Shown in pieces: positions 8,237 through 16,611 of a stretch of 64,000 bases of DNA. The stretch lies in assembly GCA_039198225.1 (NCBI GenBank), contig JBCCTQ010000009.1, forward strand, positions 59,415 through 123,414, read 5' to 3'. A program made the position numbers and the translations under genes. Numbering within the stretch: position 1 is the stretch's first letter; the number at the start of each line of letters is the position of its first letter. The DNA is from JASJAR01 sp039198225. Its GTDB lineage: Bacteria; Pseudomonadota; Alphaproteobacteria; Rhodobacterales; Rhodobacteraceae. A model generated the notes under the pieces. It saw nothing but the letters and a program-made list of their open reading frames with translations. It did not search any database and had not been told where the DNA came from.

Positions 8237-8894
8237 TGAGAGCTTTCGCGATGTCAGTCGTTGTGGCGGTCCAACCGACAATGGCACCTTGGGCACGGAT
8301 CATCGCCAATGTCGCCGCTTTGAATTCTGGGAAATAACTCTCCGTAGCATCTTCGGCGAGAAGACATTCAAACCCGCGGTCATTGGCTTCGCGCATGGTG
8401 GTCTGGACACAGACTTCCGTGGTTACGCCCGCAAAAATCAGGGTTCGGATGCCCAAGCGCGCGAGGTCGCCGCCGAGGGAGGTGGCGTAGAAAGCGCCCT
8501 TCCCCGGTTTGTCGATGACGATTTCGCTGTCGAGGGGGCTGAGTTCGGGCACGATCCCTGCCCCCGGTTCTCCAGCCACAAGAACGCGGCCCATGGGCCC
8601 CTTGTCGCCGATGCGGAGCTGCGGCGCACCCCGGTCCCGCTTGGCGGGCGGGCAATCCGATAGATCCGGCGCATGGCACTCGCGGGTGTGGATCACCGTC
8701 AGCCTCGCGGACCGCGCCGCAGCGATGAGCCGGGCCGTGGTCGGGACGATCGCTTGGAGCGGGGCCACATCGTTGCCGAGCGAGGCACCAAAACCGCCGT
8801 CTTCGATGAAATCGCGCTGCATATCGATCACGATGAGGGCGGTGGTTGCAGGATCGAACCGAAGCGGGAAGGGTAAAGCGGCGATCTCGGCCAT
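8229..8894 (-). CDS. Isochorismatase-fold cysteine hydrolase (biuret/triuret hydrolase-like)
   Basis: 221-residue cysteine hydrolase with the Asp-Lys-Cys triad of the family: Asp28 in VIDMQRDF, Lys132 in DKPGKGAF and Cys162 in TTEVCVQTT. It is clearly paralogous to the BiuH-like protein of the same operon, sharing a long block around TTMREANDRGFECL, but lacks the BiuH N-terminal YPWPYNG extension. Relatives hydrolyse biuret, triuret, ureidoacrylate or N-carbamoyl compounds. In this operon a linear urea-derivative amide is the best guess. The start ATG overlaps the ATPase stop (ATGA), and the 3' end overlaps the cupin start. Confidence 0.85.
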   Translation of the reverse strand: MAEIAALPFPLRFDPATTALIVIDMQRDFIEDGGFGASLGNDVAPLQAIVPTTARLIAAARSARLTVIHTRECHAPDLSDCPPAKRDRGAPQLRIGDKGPMGRVLVAGEPGAGIVPELSPLDSEIVIDKPGKGAFYATSLGGDLARLGIRTLIFAGVTTEVCVQTTMREANDRGFECLLAEDATESYFPEFKAATLAMIRAQGAIVGWTATTTDIAKALNV

Positions 8895-10423
8895 CAGTGA
8901 TGCCCTCCCATCTTATGACCGATCTCGGCGATTGTGGCCTCGCCCACAGGGCGATCATAGGCGATCGCTCCTTCGGACATGACGAGCACGCGGTCTGCCA
9001 ATTCCATGATTTCATCGAGATCTTCCGAAATCAAAAGGACCGCAGCACCGGCGTTGCGCGCCGCCATGATGCGGGCTCGGATTTCTGCAACGGCGGTGAA
9101 GTCGAGCCCGAAACAGGGGTTCGCCGCGATCAAAAGGTCAACGTCGCCGGTCAGTTCGCGGGCGAGGACCGCGCGCTGCACATTGCCCCCAGATAGGGCC
9201 GCGATCGGGCTTTCGAGGGAGGCCGTCTTGACCTTGAACGCCGAGACGAGCTCCCCCGCAAGGCGGCGCAACTCCCCGGGATTGAGCCAAAACCGCGTGC
9301 CGGATCCGTTAAGGTCAAAGGTCCGAAACCCGATATTCTCGGTCACGCTCATTTTGGGCGCGCAGGCATTGTGGAGCGGCTCTTCCGGCAAATAGCGCAC
9401 GCAATTGACCCGCGCCTCGGTCCGCGTTGCGTCGTAGGACGCGCCTTTGACCTCTAGCGTGCCGCTTTCAAGCGGCCTTTGCCCGGTGAGGATTTCCATC
9501 AGCTCGACCTGGCCGTTGCCAGATATCCCAGCAAGACCGACAATCTCTCCGGCGCGCACTTCTAGCGCATCGAGGGCGATGTCGTTCAAGCCAGATCGGT
9601 CCTTGGCGCGCACATCTTTCGCGGCCAAGACGACCTGGCCCGCCGTTCCAGAACGCGGTGCGGATTCAGTGAGTTTGGCGTCGCCCATCATGATCCGCGC
9701 CATATCTTCGCGGCCGAGCTCACCAACCTTGCCGGTGCCGACCAACTTGCCTCGCCTTAGGATCGAGACCTCGTCGGCATAGGCGTCTACCTCGCGGAAT
9801 TTATGGGTGATCATGAGGACGGTGATCTCACCGGCCTCGCAGAGCGCGCGCACATGGCCCAAAACCTCGTCGGCTTCATCGGGGGTGAGGACCGAGGTCG
9901 GTTCGTCGAGGATCAGAAAGCGGCGGCCGAGGTAAAGCTGCTTCAGAATTTCGAGCTTTTGCTTCTCGCCTGCGGCGAGCGACCGGACCGGGCGATCAAG
10001 TGGCACCTGGAACGGCATCCGGTCCATGAACGCGCTGAGTTTTGCGCTTTCGGCGCGCCAATCGATGATCCTTGGCGCGTCTTCGCGGCTGATGACGAGG
10101 TTTTCTGCGGCGGTGAGCGACGGGACCAGTGTGAAATGCTGATAGACCATGCCGAGCCCATGGCCGTGGGCCGCGCGCGGATCGGGAACCAGGGCCTCCT
10201 TCCCGTCGACCAGCATTTGGCCCGCGGTCGCATGATAAAACCCCATCATGCATTTCACGAGCGTGGACTTCCCTGCACCGTTTTCGCCCAAGAGCGCGTG
10301 GAATGTGCCCGGTGCGATGCACACCGAGACATCGTCGAGCGCCGTAAACCCGCCGAAGCGCATCGTCATGCCAAGGGTTTCGACACCGATGGCGCCTTGG
10401 GGCAAATGGCCGGGCGCCGTCAC
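8894..10423 (-). CDS. ABC importer ATPase, BMP/nucleoside family (two nucleotide-binding domains)
   Basis: 509-residue fused double ATPase that powers the BMP-type importer. The first domain has a full Walker A (GENGAGKST) and Walker B (LILDEPTSVLTP). The second has the degenerate GISGNGQ loop and LSGGNVQRAVLAREL signature normal for this family. The start is a GTG at 10423 overlapping the biuret-hydrolase stop (GTGA). Its position between the two isochorismatase-fold hydrolases, away from the permeases, shows the hydrolases belong to the transporter operon. Confidence 0.93.
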   Translation of the reverse strand: MTAPGHLPQGAIGVETLGMTMRFGGFTALDDVSVCIAPGTFHALLGENGAGKSTLVKCMMGFYHATAGQMLVDGKEALVPDPRAAHGHGLGMVYQHFTLVPSLTAAENLVISREDAPRIIDWRAESAKLSAFMDRMPFQVPLDRPVRSLAAGEKQKLEILKQLYLGRRFLILDEPTSVLTPDEADEVLGHVRALCEAGEITVLMITHKFREVDAYADEVSILRRGKLVGTGKVGELGREDMARIMMGDAKLTESAPRSGTAGQVVLAAKDVRAKDRSGLNDIALDALEVRAGEIVGLAGISGNGQVELMEILTGQRPLESGTLEVKGASYDATRTEARVNCVRYLPEEPLHNACAPKMSVTENIGFRTFDLNGSGTRFWLNPGELRRLAGELVSAFKVKTASLESPIAALSGGNVQRAVLARELTGDVDLLIAANPCFGLDFTAVAEIRARIMAARNAGAAVLLISEDLDEIMELADRVLVMSEGAIAYDRPVGEATIAEIGHKMGGHH

Positions 10424-11112
10424 GGAAGGCCCGCAATCAGACTGGCGCTGTCAGAGACCGCGCCGAAGACCCCGCCTTGCATCTTAACCATGTGGATGGC
10501 GGCCGCGTGGTTTCCGGGGTCCGTTGCGCCGCAGCAATCTTCCAGGATCAGGCATTCAAAGCCCCGGTCGTTGGCCTCTCGCATGGTGGTCGACACGCAA
10601 ACATCGGTGGTGATGCCGGTCAGCACGATATTCTCGATCCCCCGGGTCCTCAGGATCAATTCAAGATCCGTCGCGCAAAAGGAGCCTTTGCCCGGTTTGT
10701 CGATGATCACTTCGCCGGGGTCCGGATAAAGGTCTTCGATGATGTCCCAACCCGGTTCCCCGCGCACAAGGATCTTCCCGCAAGGTCCAGCGTCACCGAT
10801 ACCTGCGCCAATCCGCTGGGATCGCCAACGCTTGTTGGGCGGGAGATCCGAGAGGTCGGGTCGGTGCCCTTCACGCGTGTGGATGATGTGATAGCCCTTG
10901 ACCCGCATGGCCGAGAGGACGGCTTTGATCGGCTCGATGGGCGCGCGGGTGAGCGACAGATCATATCCCATAGTATCAACATAACCGCCCGGCCCGCAGA
11001 AATCGGTCTGCATATCGATTATGACAAGTGCGGTATTTTCCGGCCTGAGGTCGCCATTATAGGGCCAAGGATAAGGGTCGGATGCGATGGTGGTTTCCAA
11101 TTGATCCTTCAT
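10420..11112 (-). CDS. biuH: Biuret amidohydrolase-like cysteine hydrolase
   Basis: 230-residue isochorismatase-fold enzyme closely resembling rhizobial biuret hydrolase BiuH, which converts biuret to allophanate and ammonia. The N-terminal DPYPWPYNGDLRPENTALVI, the QTDFCGPGGYVD segment with Asp37, DKPGKGSFCATDLE with Lys142, and TTDVCVSTTMREANDRG with Cys172 all match what I remember of BiuH. No allophanate hydrolase gene is in the window. It overlaps AmiF upstream and the ATPase downstream by four bases each. Confidence 0.85.
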   Translation of the reverse strand: MKDQLETTIASDPYPWPYNGDLRPENTALVIIDMQTDFCGPGGYVDTMGYDLSLTRAPIEPIKAVLSAMRVKGYHIIHTREGHRPDLSDLPPNKRWRSQRIGAGIGDAGPCGKILVRGEPGWDIIEDLYPDPGEVIIDKPGKGSFCATDLELILRTRGIENIVLTGITTDVCVSTTMREANDRGFECLILEDCCGATDPGNHAAAIHMVKMQGGVFGAVSDSASLIAGLP

Positions 11113-12125
11113 TCCGCCGCCTCTTGTCGACCGCCACCGAAACGCCGTGTGGGGGCGGGGAAGCCTTCGGCCGTTCCATCGGTGATCTTGACGTCATCTT
11201 CCCAAGGCAGGCGGTATTGCCCGTCGGCGAGATCGGTCATGTAGGTGTAAGGGCAATCCTGGGCGCCGCCCTTTACCGCGACATAGCCCCGATGGCCGAA
11301 TTGATAGATGTTGTTCTCAACACCCCACCCGAGACGCGCTTCCCGAACAAGATCGGGGCGCACTTCGGCTGAAATTATCTCATCGGCCCGCCCGGACGTG
11401 CCATGGGCAATGATTGACCCATCGAAATTGACGATCATTCCCTCGCCCATTGAATCGAAGGTCCCGTCCGAACCGCACATGCAAACGTTGGCGGTGACCA
11501 TCAGGTTACAAAACGCGTTGGCCTGATTGGTGAAACGCCAGCTCTCGCGGATCGGCGCGGTGTAGCCCGCCGTGCGAAGCATGATCTCAGCCCCGCGATA
11601 GGCCGCCTCCCGGGCCATTTCGGGAAACATCCCGTCATGGCAGATAATGAGGGAGATCTTTGCGCCTTTGGGGCCTTCGATAACGGGGATGCCGAGATCG
11701 CCCGGCTCCCAGGGCTCGACTGGCACCCAAGGGTGGAGCTTCCGGTAATAGAGTTTCAATTCGCCCGTATTGTCGATGATGAGGCCCGAATTGTAGGGCA
11801 TGCCGCCGGGGTTCTTCTCCATGATGGAAAAACATCCCCAAATGTCGTGCTCGACACAGGCGGCCTTAAACGCGGCCACTTCGGGCCCGTCGAGGCTGCA
11901 CATGATCTCGGGATTGGTGTCCATCGACAAACCGTGTAGCGCGTATTCGGGGAAAACGACGAGGTCCATGGTGGGCAAGTTCCGTCGGGCCTTACCCACC
12001 ATCGCGACAATCTTGGCGGTTTGCGCCGCCAGATCGGCCGGTGTCTCGACCACGGGCAATTGAAGCTGGACCATCCCGATCACCACACCGTTCGGAGACT
12101 TATTCAGACCGCCAAGACCGTTCAT
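11109..12125 (-). CDS. amiF: Formamidase AmiF-like nitrilase-superfamily amidase
   Basis: 338-residue nitrilase-superfamily protein very like AmiF formamidase, which hydrolyses formamide to formate and ammonia. The triad is Glu60 in VVFPEYALHG, Lys129 in YYRKLHPW and Cys162 in IICHDGMFPE; the AmiF-specific HPWVPVEPWEPGDLG (with Glu137) and WGVENNIYQFGHRGYVA segments are present. AGGAG precedes the ATG. In this operon it may act on formamide itself or remove a formyl group from a larger urea derivative such as formylbiuret; that extension is my inference. Confidence 0.85.
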   Translation of the reverse strand: MNGLGGLNKSPNGVVIGMVQLQLPVVETPADLAAQTAKIVAMVGKARRNLPTMDLVVFPEYALHGLSMDTNPEIMCSLDGPEVAAFKAACVEHDIWGCFSIMEKNPGGMPYNSGLIIDNTGELKLYYRKLHPWVPVEPWEPGDLGIPVIEGPKGAKISLIICHDGMFPEMAREAAYRGAEIMLRTAGYTAPIRESWRFTNQANAFCNLMVTANVCMCGSDGTFDSMGEGMIVNFDGSIIAHGTSGRADEIISAEVRPDLVREARLGWGVENNIYQFGHRGYVAVKGGAQDCPYTYMTDLADGQYRLPWEDDVKITDGTAEGFPAPTRRFGGGRQEAAE

Positions 12126-12134
12126 GCTGTTCTC

Positions 12135-13058
12135 CTATTTCGTTATGCTGAGTTCGCCCGGCGCGCCGGCCATCGCTTGAGTTTTCGAGGAAATCGCGAT
12201 GAGGACACCGAGCGTGAGGATGTAGGGCGCGGCGAAAAAGAGGTAGTAGCCCTCGGAAATGCCGACCGATTGGAGGGCTGGACCAAGGGCACCCGCTCCA
12301 CCAAAAAGAAGTGCTGCGCCAAAGCACGCGATGGGGTTCCAGCGGGCAAAGATAACGAGGGCGACCGCCATAAGGCCCTGGCCGGACGAAATGCCCTCAT
12401 TCCAACTGCCCGGATAGTAAAGCGAGAGGTACGCGCCGCCGACGCCCGCAAAGGCCCCGCCCGCCGCCGTCGAAAGGGTGCGGACAACGGCCGGGCGAAG
12501 GCCCATGGCACGGGCCGCATCGGTGGAATCGCCCACCACCCGGATCACAAGGCCGACGCGGGTAGCCCGGAACATCCACCAAAGGCCCAGCGCGGCGACA
12601 ATTCCTATCAGAAAAAGGACGTTGACGCGGAGCGCCGCCTGGACCTGGGGCAGATCCGACCACCATCCAAGGGGGATCGCGGGGAGATCCGGCGCGACCG
12701 GCTGGATATAGGGTTTGCCGAAAAAGAACGCGAGCCCGAGGCCCAGGAGCATCATGGCAATGCCGATGGCGATGTCGTTGACCTTGGGGATCGAGCAGAT
12801 AACCCCGTGGATCAGCCCGAAGAGCGCTCCGGCGATGGCGGCGGCCAGAACGCCGAGCCAAGGGGAGCCGGTCTCGAAGGCGATGGCGTAGCCAGCCATG
12901 GCCCCGAAAACGAGCGTGCCTTCAAGCCCTAAATTGATCCTACCCGACCGTTCGGTCAGGACCTCGCCGAGGGAGACAAAAAGGAACGGGGTCGAAACAC
13001 GGATCGCTCCCCCGATAATGGCGATTGGGATCGCCCAGAGGCCGAGGTCCGTTTCCAT
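12135..13058 (-). CDS. ABC importer permease, BMP family (second permease)
   Basis: 307-residue hydrophobic permease of the BMP/nucleoside importer class (BPD_transp_2 family), with about eight to nine membrane segments. The stretch RVSTPFLFVSLGEVLTERSGRINLGLEG near the N-terminus is a hallmark of this second permease type. The ATG at 13058 overlaps the stop codon of the first permease (ATGA); a TTG further upstream is not needed. Confidence 0.93.
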   Translation of the reverse strand: METDLGLWAIPIAIIGGAIRVSTPFLFVSLGEVLTERSGRINLGLEGTLVFGAMAGYAIAFETGSPWLGVLAAAIAGALFGLIHGVICSIPKVNDIAIGIAMMLLGLGLAFFFGKPYIQPVAPDLPAIPLGWWSDLPQVQAALRVNVLFLIGIVAALGLWWMFRATRVGLVIRVVGDSTDAARAMGLRPAVVRTLSTAAGGAFAGVGGAYLSLYYPGSWNEGISSGQGLMAVALVIFARWNPIACFGAALLFGGAGALGPALQSVGISEGYYLFFAAPYILTLGVLIAISSKTQAMAGAPGELSITK

Positions 13059-14173
13059 CAGCCCGTGCCCCAACGCTCAGGGGCGAAGATCCGAAACCGT
13101 CCGTAAAGCGTGTCCGACATCAGGATCGCAATGAAGACAAACCCCTGGAGCACGAGAACCGTGGCGTCAGGGAGATCCATTCGGCGCTGGACCAGACCGG
13201 AGGAGGCTTCAAAACCGGCAAGAAGGATCGCAACGGGGATAATGGCCAGGGGATTATGCCGCGCGAGAAAAGCGATGAGAATGCCTGTGAATCCGTAGCC
13301 CGAGGCCAATGAGGCATTGGCCGAGCCATGGACCGCGGCGACCTCGAAAAACCCCGCAAGGCCCGCGAAGGCCCCGCCAAGGGCCGTGAACCCAATGATA
13401 AGACGCCCGACGGGCAGGCTCTGAACCTCGGCAGCGCGGACGTTGCCGCCCGCAATCCGCGCCGCAAAGCCCCATGTGGTCCTGTCAATCAGGATCCATG
13501 ACAGGATGCATAGGAGCACGCCTGCAATGAGGCCCCAATGCACGTCCCAGCCGGGAATGTCGCCGACCCGCAATTGCTCGGCGAGGGGCGCCGTGGACGG
13601 TTTGTTAAGGCTCGCGGGATCGCGGAACGGGCCTTCCACGAGATGGTTCATCAAGGCGATGGCGATGTAGGACATCAAAAGGCTGGCGATGGTTTCGTTC
13701 ACACCGCGAACGTGGCGCAGCCATCCCACCGCACCGATCCAAACCGCGCCCACGAGCATCGCCGTGCCTGCCATTAGAGGCAGGCCAAACGCACCGGGCC
13801 AGCCGACGATAAAACCGGCGAGCGCGCCCGTGGCGACACCACCAAGGACAATGGCCCCTTCGCCTCCGATCACCACAAGACCGAGCCGGGCCGGAAGCGC
13901 CACGCAAAGTGCTGCGAAAAGAAGCGGTGCGGTCCGCGACAACGTGTTCTGCCAGGAAAACGCGGTTCCGAAGCCCGCGCGGTAGACAAGGCTGTAAAAA
14001 TCCGCCGGCGACTTGCCGAGCACGACAAGGAACAGACTGAACACCGCCAATCCCGCGAGCAAGGCCATTACCGGAACGACAATGGCCTCCGACCTCCGCG
14101 CCAGCCCCGCGAGCCAGCCTTCAGGTGAGAAAAGCTCGCGGGAACCGGTGCCGGAAGGGTCGGCAACTGCCAT
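13058..14173 (-). CDS. ABC importer permease, BMP family (first permease)
   Basis: 371-residue permease of the same importer, with a hydrophilic N-terminus of about 30 residues and then eight or more membrane segments. The ETIASLLMSYIAIALMNHLVEGPFRDP and SGYGFTGILIAFLARHNP segments are typical of first permeases in BMP/nucleoside systems. It starts 25 bases after the binding-protein gene and is translationally coupled to the second permease. Confidence 0.93.
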   Translation of the reverse strand: MAVADPSGTGSRELFSPEGWLAGLARRSEAIVVPVMALLAGLAVFSLFLVVLGKSPADFYSLVYRAGFGTAFSWQNTLSRTAPLLFAALCVALPARLGLVVIGGEGAIVLGGVATGALAGFIVGWPGAFGLPLMAGTAMLVGAVWIGAVGWLRHVRGVNETIASLLMSYIAIALMNHLVEGPFRDPASLNKPSTAPLAEQLRVGDIPGWDVHWGLIAGVLLCILSWILIDRTTWGFAARIAGGNVRAAEVQSLPVGRLIIGFTALGGAFAGLAGFFEVAAVHGSANASLASGYGFTGILIAFLARHNPLAIIPVAILLAGFEASSGLVQRRMDLPDATVLVLQGFVFIAILMSDTLYGRFRIFAPERWGTG

Positions 14174-14198
14174 TAACCTGCCTCTCCTCGGGGAATGC

Positions 14199-15323
14199 TT
14201 AGGACGTCGAGCCGATCACGCCCTCAACGAGATAATCCATGCTTTCCAATGCGATGTCGGTTTCAACGAAAGAGCTGCCTGCGGGCAGGATTTCAGTGCC
14301 TGTATTCGTCGCAAGCGGGCCCACATAGGCGGCGAAACCGCCCGACATCATTTCAGATTTTGTCGCCTCAAATTGATTGCGCGCCGCGTCGGACACGGAC
14401 GGGCCGAGCGGTGACATCTTGATGTAGCCTTCTGCGAGACCGCCCCGGTCGAAATTGTCGATGGTCCCGCCATCGAGAACATTTTGCACCATGCGCGTAT
14501 AAACACCCGGCCAGTTCCATTCGGCGCCAGTGAGATATTTCTCCGGCGCGAGGGGCGATTGGTCAGCGTGGTAGCCGCAGACAAAGCAATCCCGTCCAGC
14601 AGCGGTTTCCATGACCACTTTCGGGCCGTCCACATGGCAGGTGATCACGTCGCAGCCCGCGTCGGCCAGGGCGTTTGTCGCCTCAGCCTCCTTCACGGCC
14701 AAGGACCATTCGCCGGTAAAGATCACCTGGCAGGTGATGCTCGGATCGACCTGACGGGCGCCCAAAAGATAGGAATTGATGTTTTGGAGGACCTGCGGAA
14801 TGGGCTTGGCCGCGACAAAGCCAATCTTTTTCGACGCTGTCATGTGCCCGGCGACCAGACCGTTGAGGTACTGGCCGAGGCCAATATAGCCGAAATAGGA
14901 ACCCACATTGGACGGGTGCTTGTCAGCCGACCAAAGCCCCGCCGCATGTTGAAAGCGTACCTCCGGATATTTCGGAGCGAGTTCCAGGATATGTGGATCG
15001 AAATAGCCGAAAGACGTCGGGAAAAGGAGTGAGGCGCCATCGAAATTGATCATCGATTCCATGGACTTCTGAACATCCACGGTCTCGGCGACATTCTCTT
15101 CTTCCACCACCGTGACGCCGTCCATTTCTTTGACCGCTGCGGCCCCTTCGGCATGGGCTTGGTTGTAGCCAAAATCGTCCTTCGGGCCGACATAGATAAA
15201 GCCGACCGTCAGGCCATGGCTGCCGGCCGAGGCCATGGATGGGAGCGATCCAAGGGCAGTCGCGCCGGCAAGGCCCGCGCCCCCCCGCAATATGTTACGG
15301 CGAGAAATCGACTTGATGGTCAT
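14199..15323 (-). CDS. BMP-family substrate-binding protein with Tat signal
   Basis: 374-residue periplasmic binding protein of the BMP/PnrA (Med) family. It begins with SRRNILRG followed by a hydrophobic region and a signal-peptidase-like site near residue 34, a twin-arginine signal. The mature protein opens with LTVGFIYVGPKDDFGYNQAHAEGA, the classic BMP ligand-entry segment. The ATG at 15323 has AGGAG upstream; a longer opening to 15359 is less likely. First gene of the operon. Family members bind nucleosides or purines, but the amide hydrolases downstream suggest a small N-rich amide or heterocycle here. Confidence 0.92.
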   Translation of the reverse strand: MTIKSISRRNILRGGAGLAGATALGSLPSMASAGSHGLTVGFIYVGPKDDFGYNQAHAEGAAAVKEMDGVTVVEEENVAETVDVQKSMESMINFDGASLLFPTSFGYFDPHILELAPKYPEVRFQHAAGLWSADKHPSNVGSYFGYIGLGQYLNGLVAGHMTASKKIGFVAAKPIPQVLQNINSYLLGARQVDPSITCQVIFTGEWSLAVKEAEATNALADAGCDVITCHVDGPKVVMETAAGRDCFVCGYHADQSPLAPEKYLTGAEWNWPGVYTRMVQNVLDGGTIDNFDRGGLAEGYIKMSPLGPSVSDAARNQFEATKSEMMSGGFAAYVGPLATNTGTEILPAGSSFVETDIALESMDYLVEGVIGSTS

Positions 15324-15431
15324 GTCACGAAACTCCTGAGCAGATCCTGAGCGCAACACGGCTCAACCCCACATCGACCCCTGCGCTCCATCGTAAGGTG
15401 TCGCTGACAAGCGCTGCTGTCTTCTGCTAAG

Positions 15432-15452
15432 TTTGCAGCAAACCACTGCAAA
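15432..15452. promoter_or_regulatory. LysR-type inverted repeat in the divergent promoter region
   Basis: Perfect inverted repeat TTTGCAG (15432-15438) and CTGCAAA (15446-15452) with a seven-base centre, in the 141-base gap between the divergent binding-protein and LysR genes. It fits the T-N11-A pattern of LysR sites and ends 12 bases before the LysR start, so autoregulation is likely. Confidence 0.65.
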
Positions 15453-15464
15453 AATCGCACCAGT

Positions 15465-16388
15465 ATGAAAGCCCGCCCTTTGCCCGACCGCCACCTCACC
15501 CCCCTTCAATATATCGACGCCATCGCCCGTGCTGGATCGATCCGGAAGGCGGCGGACACGCTTTCGATCACCTCCACCGCGCTCAATCGTCGGGTCCTGG
15601 CGCTCGAGAGTGAATTGGGTGTGCAGGTGTTTGAAAGACTGCCTCGGGGGGTGCGGCTCTCGACAGCGGGTGAGCTTCTCATCGCCCATATCCGGTCGCA
15701 GAAATCCGATTTCGAAAAGCTAAAGAGCCAGATCGCCGACCTATCCGGCGAAAGACGCGGCCACGTAGCCATTGCCTGCAGCCAGGCTCTCTTGCCCTAT
15801 TTCCTGCCCGAACAGATCGCGCGGTACCGCAAGGACCATCGGGCCGTGACCTTCGGCGTGAGCCTCCGCGACAGGGCGGCGGCAGAAAACGCCCTCGTCC
15901 AGCACGAAGCCGATCTCGCCGTCGTTTTCGAACCCGTGCGGTTGCGCGAAATCCAGGTCCTCATCTCAGTGCGGCAACCGCTCCATGCCGTCATGGCGGA
16001 GGGCCATCCCCTCGCCGGGCGCGAAACCATCCGGTTGCGAGATTGTGCGTCCTTTCCGATCGGCTTGCCGACGACGCAATACGGCGTGCGCCACCTCATT
16101 GACATGGCGCTTTTGAGATCGTCGGTCGAATTACAGCCCGCCGTGGAATCTGATAGTTTTGAGTTTCTCAGGCGTTACCCGAACCATGAGCAACTCGTGT
16201 CGTTCCAAATTCCGGTCGGCTTGCCGGCCCAGGACCAACGCGAAGGCATCGTGTCGCGGCAAGTGGACACGCGCGACGTCCCTGAGGGGCTGCTTTATCT
16301 TTGCCAATTGCGCGGACGGACACTGCCGGTGGCGGCTGCGAAATTTGCCGCACAGCTCGAAAACGTGCTGCAAGAGATCTACGCTTAG
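15465..16388 (+). CDS. LysR-family transcriptional regulator
   Basis: 307-residue LysR regulator. The N-terminal winged helix-turn-helix (about residues 13-72) reads LQYIDAIARAGSIRKAADTL then ALNRRVLALESELGVQVFER, and an effector-binding domain follows. It is divergent from the amide-hydrolase/ABC operon with a perfect TTTGCAG/CTGCAAA repeat between them, so it is most likely the inducer-responsive regulator of that operon. It could also act on the flavoprotein gene that follows on the same strand. Confidence 0.92.
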   Translation: MKARPLPDRHLTPLQYIDAIARAGSIRKAADTLSITSTALNRRVLALESELGVQVFERLPRGVRLSTAGELLIAHIRSQKSDFEKLKSQIADLSGERRGHVAIACSQALLPYFLPEQIARYRKDHRAVTFGVSLRDRAAAENALVQHEADLAVVFEPVRLREIQVLISVRQPLHAVMAEGHPLAGRETIRLRDCASFPIGLPTTQYGVRHLIDMALLRSSVELQPAVESDSFEFLRRYPNHEQLVSFQIPVGLPAQDQREGIVSRQVDTRDVPEGLLYLCQLRGRTLPVAAAKFAAQLENVLQEIYA

Positions 16389-16611
16389 CGCGGACCGCGC
16401 CCCGGGGTCAGGGATAAACGTCTCTCCCTGAGATCTAGGCCCTATTGGAGGGTGGCGAGCCCGGCTTTTTTGACCGAAGCGGGATGCGCGCCAAACTCCT
16501 GATCTCAGAATAAATCTCCGTAGATTCAATCTCAGGGGATCTCGCAATTTGATTTTGCAAAGGATAGTGAAAGCGAGGTCGTGCCTCAGGGCAAATTTTA
16601 GGAGCCGTGGC

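Noticed and set aside
16440..16475. GC hairpin plus T-run after the LysR gene as terminator
   Set aside because: A T6 run is present (about 16466-16471), but the bases before it do not form a convincing contiguous stem.
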